Origin: Paracoccaceae bacterium
Lineage (GTDB): Bacteria; Pseudomonadota; Alphaproteobacteria; Rhodobacterales; Rhodobacteraceae
DNA: 64,000 bases
Assembly: GCA_020628545.1 (NCBI GenBank)
Contig: JAHDEX010000008.1
Location: forward strand, 27,202-91,201
Reading direction: 5' to 3'
Positions 60,635 through 64,000 of this stretch are shown piece after piece (within the stretch, counting starts at the first letter, position 1; each line of letters opens with the position of its first letter). Both the position numbers and the translations under genes were made by a program. Below the pieces are notes generated by a model. The model saw only the letters and a list, made by a program, of their open reading frames with translations, was not told the origin of the DNA and ran no database searches.

Positions 60635-61338
60635 GACGCGCGCTCCATCCACGTCTCAACAGCCGCTCCCACGGCCATGGCGCAGCCCGCCGCGATGAGC
60701 AGACCCAGCCCGGACGGCAAGGCAATCAAGGCCAGCCCCACCACCATCGACACAAATGCCGCCGCCATATGCGCCACCGTGCGCAGCATCGGTCCGACCA
60801 TCGCGAGGAACGTTATGGGAAGCGCAAAATCAATGGCGTATTCCGGCGGAATTGCCGTTCCGACCAATGCGCCAGCGGCGGTCATCCCAAACCACGCAGG
60901 CACCAGCGGGGTCGCGACACCCAGAAAATATGCGCTGCGCGCGACAGGTGTCATCTCCGGTCGGGCCTCATACCGTGCCATGGCGGCGATATAAGCGTGA
61001 TCGAAGTTGACGTAGGCGACGAGCGCGCGTTGCCAAAACGGTGCCGCCCCCAGATAGGGCACCAGAGACGCGGAATACATCGCCATGCGCAAGTTCACGG
61101 CCAAGGCCGCCAACAGCACCAGTGCAATTGCCGCGTCCTCCACCATCAACTGCAACGCGGCAAACTGGGACGCGCCCGCGACCACCACAACCGAAAACCC
61201 CATGGCCTGTGCAAACGTCAGACCGGCCTCGGTCGCCACCACGCCAAAAAGCATTGCGAACGGACCGGCAACGAGGATGAACGGCAGCCCGTCGCGGATG
61301 CCTGTGAAGTAGGCGGATTTGGCGGTAGCAGCGGGCAT
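60631..61338 (-). CDS. azlC: AzlC family branched-chain amino acid exporter subunit
   Basis: 235 residues, about five to six helices, AzlC family: FTGIRDGLPFILVAGPFAMLFGVVATEAGLTFAQAMG near the N-terminus, VVAGASQFAALQLM, and LAVNLRMAMYSASLVPYL. Together with azlD it forms the LIV-E type exporter. It converges with fdhD's neighbours and could be under the nearby Lrp-type regulator, though on the opposite strand. ATG 61338. Confidence 0.91.
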   Translation of the reverse strand: MPAATAKSAYFTGIRDGLPFILVAGPFAMLFGVVATEAGLTFAQAMGFSVVVVAGASQFAALQLMVEDAAIALVLLAALAVNLRMAMYSASLVPYLGAAPFWQRALVAYVNFDHAYIAAMARYEARPEMTPVARSAYFLGVATPLVPAWFGMTAAGALVGTAIPPEYAIDFALPITFLAMVGPMLRTVAHMAAAFVSMVVGLALIALPSGLGLLIAAGCAMAVGAAVETWMERAS

Positions 61339-61399
61339 CAGATCAGCCTAGGTTATGGGTCAGCGCTGCACAGCTAACGATCACACAAGGGAAAGACAA

Positions 61400-62278
61400 T
61401 TGGCTCAGGCCGTCGATACATCCAGTTACCTGATCGCCCCTGATCCAACAGCCGCACGGCTGACACGCAAAGTGATCGGCACGGACCAGACCGGCGCTGC
61501 GGTCGAAGCAACGGTCGTCGAAGAACGCCCGCTCACGATCTTTCTGAACGGTCAGGAGATCGTCACGGCGATGACGATTGGGGATTATCCCGAATATCTG
61601 GCACTCGGCTTCCTGCGCAATCAGGGCATGCTCTCAACCGAGGAGGTCATCAAAGGCGTCGACTATGATGAGGAGCTTGAAACCGTCGTTGTCCGCACGC
61701 AAAGCCAGACCCGGTATGAGGAAAAACTGAAGAAGAAGACCCGGACGAGCGGATGCGCGGTCGGCACGGTTTTTGGCGACATGATGGAAGGCCTCTCAGA
61801 CGTCCGTCTGCCCGATACGCAAATCCGCACCTCAGACCTCTACGCGCTGGCCCATCAGATCAACCGCACGCCTTCGCTCTATCTCAACGCGGGTGCGATC
61901 CACGGGACAGTGCTGTGCCAAGGCGACCGCCCGCTTGTCTATATGGAAGACGTGGGACGCCACAACGCGGTCGACAAGATCGCGGGATGGATGCTGAGCG
62001 AAGGAGTTTCTCCAGACGACAAGACGCTTTACACAACCGGACGCTTGACGTCTGAGATGGTCATCAAAACCGCGCTGATGGGCATCCCCACCCTCGCCTC
62101 CCGCTCCGGCTTCACGGCCTGGGGCGTGGAAATCGCCAACCAAGTCGGCCTCACCCTTATCGGTCGCCTGAAAGGCCAACGCTACGTCTGCCTTGCGGGC
62201 GCCGAACGCCTAATCCGGGACGCGGACCTCTCCACGATACCAGATGAACCGCGCAAGGCCGGGCGCAAAGCCGGATGA
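61400..62278 (+). CDS. fdhD: Formate dehydrogenase accessory sulfurtransferase FdhD
   Basis: 292-residue FdhD, which delivers sulfur to the molybdenum cofactor of formate dehydrogenase. It has ERPLTIFLNGQEIVTAMTIGDYPEYLALGFLRNQG, the Cys loop TSGCAVGTVFG (one Cys of the usual CxxC, the second replaced), ALYLNAG-like region and HNAVDKIAGWML, TGRLTSEMVIKTALMGIP. TTG 61400 is chosen because AAGGGAAAGAC precedes it; an ATG at 61355 is an alternative with no ribosome site. First gene of fdhD-mobA-mobB. Confidence 0.92.
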   Translation: MAQAVDTSSYLIAPDPTAARLTRKVIGTDQTGAAVEATVVEERPLTIFLNGQEIVTAMTIGDYPEYLALGFLRNQGMLSTEEVIKGVDYDEELETVVVRTQSQTRYEEKLKKKTRTSGCAVGTVFGDMMEGLSDVRLPDTQIRTSDLYALAHQINRTPSLYLNAGAIHGTVLCQGDRPLVYMEDVGRHNAVDKIAGWMLSEGVSPDDKTLYTTGRLTSEMVIKTALMGIPTLASRSGFTAWGVEIANQVGLTLIGRLKGQRYVCLAGAERLIRDADLSTIPDEPRKAGRKAG

Positions 62279-62336
62279 GAATGCGCAACAGTGCCTCTTC
62301 ATCTGGCCAAAACAACTCACAGCAACCGGGGCCACA

Positions 62337-62918
62337 ATGAACGCCCCTCTCGGTGTGATCCTTGCAGGTGGTCAGGCCACGCGGATGGGGGGCGGTGACA
62401 AATGCCTTCTCAAACTTGGTGGCGTGTCGATCCTGAACCGGGTCATTGATCGTCTGACACCACAGGTCGCCACAATCGTTCTCAACGCCAATGGCGACGC
62501 AACGCGGTTTGCGGACTACAACATTGCCGTCGTCCCGGACAGTATCACTGGCTTCGCCGGCCCCTTGGCCGGCGTCCTTTCCGGATTGGACCATGCGGCT
62601 AGCAGCGGCCACAGCCATATCGTGACCATCGCCGCAGACACCCCGTTTTTTCCCTGCGACCTTGTCCCCCAGCTTCAACTTGCTGGTGGAGACGTGGGAC
62701 TCGCGCTTGCGGCTTCCCCATCCGGGCGGCAACCCACCTTTGGTCTCTGGCCGGTTGCTTTACGAGAAGACCTGCGCAGCGCCTTGCGCGATGGCGTGCG
62801 CAAGGTTGTCCAGTGGACACAGAAACACGAAGCTGGCACTGCTGAATTCCCGGATGATGCGGCGTTCTTCAATGTGAACACACCCGATGATCTGAGAACA
62901 GCCGAGGCGATGCTATGA
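62337..62918 (+). CDS. mobA: Molybdenum cofactor guanylyltransferase MobA
   Basis: 193 residues with the nucleotidyltransferase signature LAGGQATRMGGGDKCLLKLGG at residues 8-28, later ITGFAGPLAGVLSGLDHA, AADTPFFPCDLV and the C-terminal FFNVNTPDDL. It converts molybdopterin to the guanine dinucleotide form used by bacterial formate dehydrogenases. ATG 62337, 58 bases after fdhD; its TGA overlaps mobB (ATGA). Confidence 0.95.
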   Translation: MNAPLGVILAGGQATRMGGGDKCLLKLGGVSILNRVIDRLTPQVATIVLNANGDATRFADYNIAVVPDSITGFAGPLAGVLSGLDHAASSGHSHIVTIAADTPFFPCDLVPQLQLAGGDVGLALAASPSGRQPTFGLWPVALREDLRSALRDGVRKVVQWTQKHEAGTAEFPDDAAFFNVNTPDDLRTAEAML

Positions 62919-63406
62919 AAATCTTTGGCGTCGTTGGCTTCAAGAACGCGGGCAAAACCGGGCTGATGGAACGCCTTGTGTCAGATCTCTCATCGCGCGG
63001 GATCAGCGTGTCCACGCTCAAACACGCACATCACACCTTCGACGTCGATCAACCCGGCAAAGACAGCTTTCGCCACCGCACCGCAGGCGCGCATCAGGTT
63101 CTTTTGTCCTCTGGCAAACGCTGGGCATTGATGACCGAATTGCGCGACGAGGAAGAGCCGTCATTGCACGATCTTCTGGCCAAGATGAGCCCCGTTGATC
63201 TGATCCTGATCGAAGGCTGGAAACGGGACAATCACCCCAAGATCGAAGCCCACCGCGCCGTCACGGGCCACCCGCTTCTCGCCCCGGACGACCCAACCAT
63301 CCGCGCAGTCGCTGCAGATCATGCGATCACCCTTGACCGCCCGGTGTTTGATCTGAACGCAACACGCGACATCGCTGACTTCATCCTTGCGGACGTGGGA
63401 TTGTGA
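62915..63406 (+). CDS. mobB: Molybdopterin-guanine dinucleotide biosynthesis protein MobB
   Basis: 163-residue GTP-binding protein with a P-loop-like FKNAGKTGLMERL at residues 9-21, the KHAHHTFDVDQPGKDSFRHRTAGAHQVLLSS block, and LILIEGWK near residue 98. It assists MobA. ATG overlaps the mobA TGA; its own TGA overlaps GTG 63403 of the next gene. Confidence 0.95.
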   Translation: MKIFGVVGFKNAGKTGLMERLVSDLSSRGISVSTLKHAHHTFDVDQPGKDSFRHRTAGAHQVLLSSGKRWALMTELRDEEEPSLHDLLAKMSPVDLILIEGWKRDNHPKIEAHRAVTGHPLLAPDDPTIRAVAADHAITLDRPVFDLNATRDIADFILADVGL

Positions 63407-64000
63407 CGTGGGATACCTATCTCATGGTGGATTGGTCGGGGGGCAACGACCGGGGCGCGCAGCCGAAGGCAGACGCGATTTGGGCCGGGGTCGTTCAGGA
63501 CGGCACAGCCCAAGAGCCGATCTATTTTCGCAACCGTCAGGTCTTTACGTCGTGGGTCTTTGACTTTCTTGACGCGGCCCTTGCCGCCGACAGGAAAGTC
63601 ATGGTCGGCTTCGATTTTCCTTTCGGGTATCCTGTGGGCTTTGGCAGACACGTCACTGGCTCGGATGACCCATTTGTCCTCTGGGAATGGTTCGCTGACC
63701 GGGTTGAGGACTCGCCAAAGGCCAATAATCGGTTTGATATCGCGGGACAAATCAACGGCACATTGCCGGGCATGGGCCCCTATTGGGGCAATGGTCTGAA
63801 GCGCGACATTGCGCATCTTCCGCGGAAGGGGCTCGCGCGTGATCCCAACCCGTTCCCCGAGCGGCGCGAAATCGAAACACTCGCGAAAGGTAGCTTTACC
63901 TGTTGGCAGCTTGCAGGCGCAGGATCGGTGGGATCGCAGATTATCATGGGTCTGCCCGTTCTGCACAAACTGCGGATGGCCTTTGCCGGTCAGATCGCGA
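63403..64000 (+). CDS. Conserved protein linked to mobAB (3' end cut by window)
   Basis: Frame open from GTG 63403 (overlapping the mobB TGA) to the window end, about 199 residues visible. It begins MTWDTYLMVDWSGGNDRG and has VMVGFDFPFGYPVGFGRHV, DIAGQINGTLPGMGPYWGNGL, and TCWQLAGAGSVGSQIIMGL. The DWSGG and DFPFGYP segments resemble an RNase H-like nuclease fold (DUF429 type). The order mobA-mobB-this gene recurs in Rhodobacteraceae, where it has been named as a molybdopterin guanine dinucleotide synthesis protein, without known activity. Confidence 0.75.
   Translation, partial: MTWDTYLMVDWSGGNDRGAQPKADAIWAGVVQDGTAQEPIYFRNRQVFTSWVFDFLDAALAADRKVMVGFDFPFGYPVGFGRHVTGSDDPFVLWEWFADRVEDSPKANNRFDIAGQINGTLPGMGPYWGNGLKRDIAHLPRKGLARDPNPFPERREIETLAKGSFTCWQLAGAGSVGSQIIMGLPVLHKLRMAFAGQIA

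Noticed and set aside
1-64000. CRISPR, prophage, IS element, tRNA or rRNA
   Set aside because: No repeat-spacer array, transposase, integrase, phage gene or cloverleaf-like sequence was seen on either strand.

Overview
The window looks like chromosomal DNA of a marine-type alphaproteobacterium of the family Rhodobacteraceae (Roseobacter group). Family-level reasons are a RpoE/ChrR singlet-oxygen sigma/anti-sigma pair with its divergent lipid-linked operon, a stand-alone 44-residue aa3 cytochrome oxidase subunit IV, the tlpA/argH/LptM-like lipoprotein/lysA neighbourhood, ftsE-ftsX-plsC, an alpha-type gshA, and a long DmdC-like acyl-CoA dehydrogenase. Base composition is G+C-rich, genes are packed very tightly, and many neighbours overlap by the ATGA/GTGA arrangement. 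I see no tRNA, rRNA, insertion sequence, prophage or CRISPR array; this is mostly core chromosome with a few accessory insertions.

Layout. 1-3249: 3'-truncated recQ (minus), a histidine-phosphatase-fold protein that lacks its second catalytic His, a doubtful small exported protein and a gene-poor stretch. 3250-9366: the RpoE-ChrR module, with rpoE-chrR on plus and a divergent, translationally coupled five-gene operon on minus (flavin amine oxidase, DUF1365, MFS/GPH carrier, DUF3833, SDR). 9372-16609: rmuC-mutL, two M16 peptidase-like proteins (one with and one without the zinc motif), a periplasmic sensor-like domain protein, and rpsD. 16878-20194: two half-size DMT transporters, then ltnD, otnC and otnI for four-carbon sugar-acid catabolism, with an 18-bp perfect palindrome before otnC. 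20282-29774: accA, a membrane M50-like protease, a PPOX flavoprotein, plsC-ftsX-ftsE, a zinc-ribbon membrane protein, a very large Gln-rich TIGR02302 protein, and lysA.

29964-35322: a sulfotransferase and a DUF2834 protein sit between lysA and the LptM-like lipoprotein/argH pair; then tlpA, a VOC protein, YqgE and a DsbD-alpha-like secreted protein. 35319-41576: RND pump and adaptor, moaB, uracil-DNA glycosylase. 41676-45813: pyrB, a membrane protein, a bacterial-PH protein, a dihydroorotase homologue that has lost catalytic residues, plsY and a small protein in one coupled operon. 46066-53837: gshA, membrane protein, GNAT, rsmE, divergent ubiA, an OmpA-type envelope protein with a coiled-coil membrane partner, and a Sua5-type protein. 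53964-61338: acyl-CoA dehydrogenase, Stf0 sulfotransferase, metallo-beta-lactamase-fold hydrolase, EgtC-like amidotransferase, DUF6356, an Lrp/AsnC regulator, DUF6173, CoxIV, a lipoprotein and azlCD. 61400-64000: fdhD, mobA, mobB and a truncated conserved protein linked to molybdenum-cofactor maturation.

Several convergent pairs share or nearly share their stop codons (CTAG or CTAA), and two divergent pairs have start codons only 11-17 bases apart, so transcription control elements must lie inside coding sequence. The most informative second looks are the paired candidate RpoE promoters, the GntR-like palindrome in the threonate cluster that lacks its kinase gene, the degenerate dihydroorotase inside a membrane-linked pyrimidine operon, and the interruption of the argH-lysA block.
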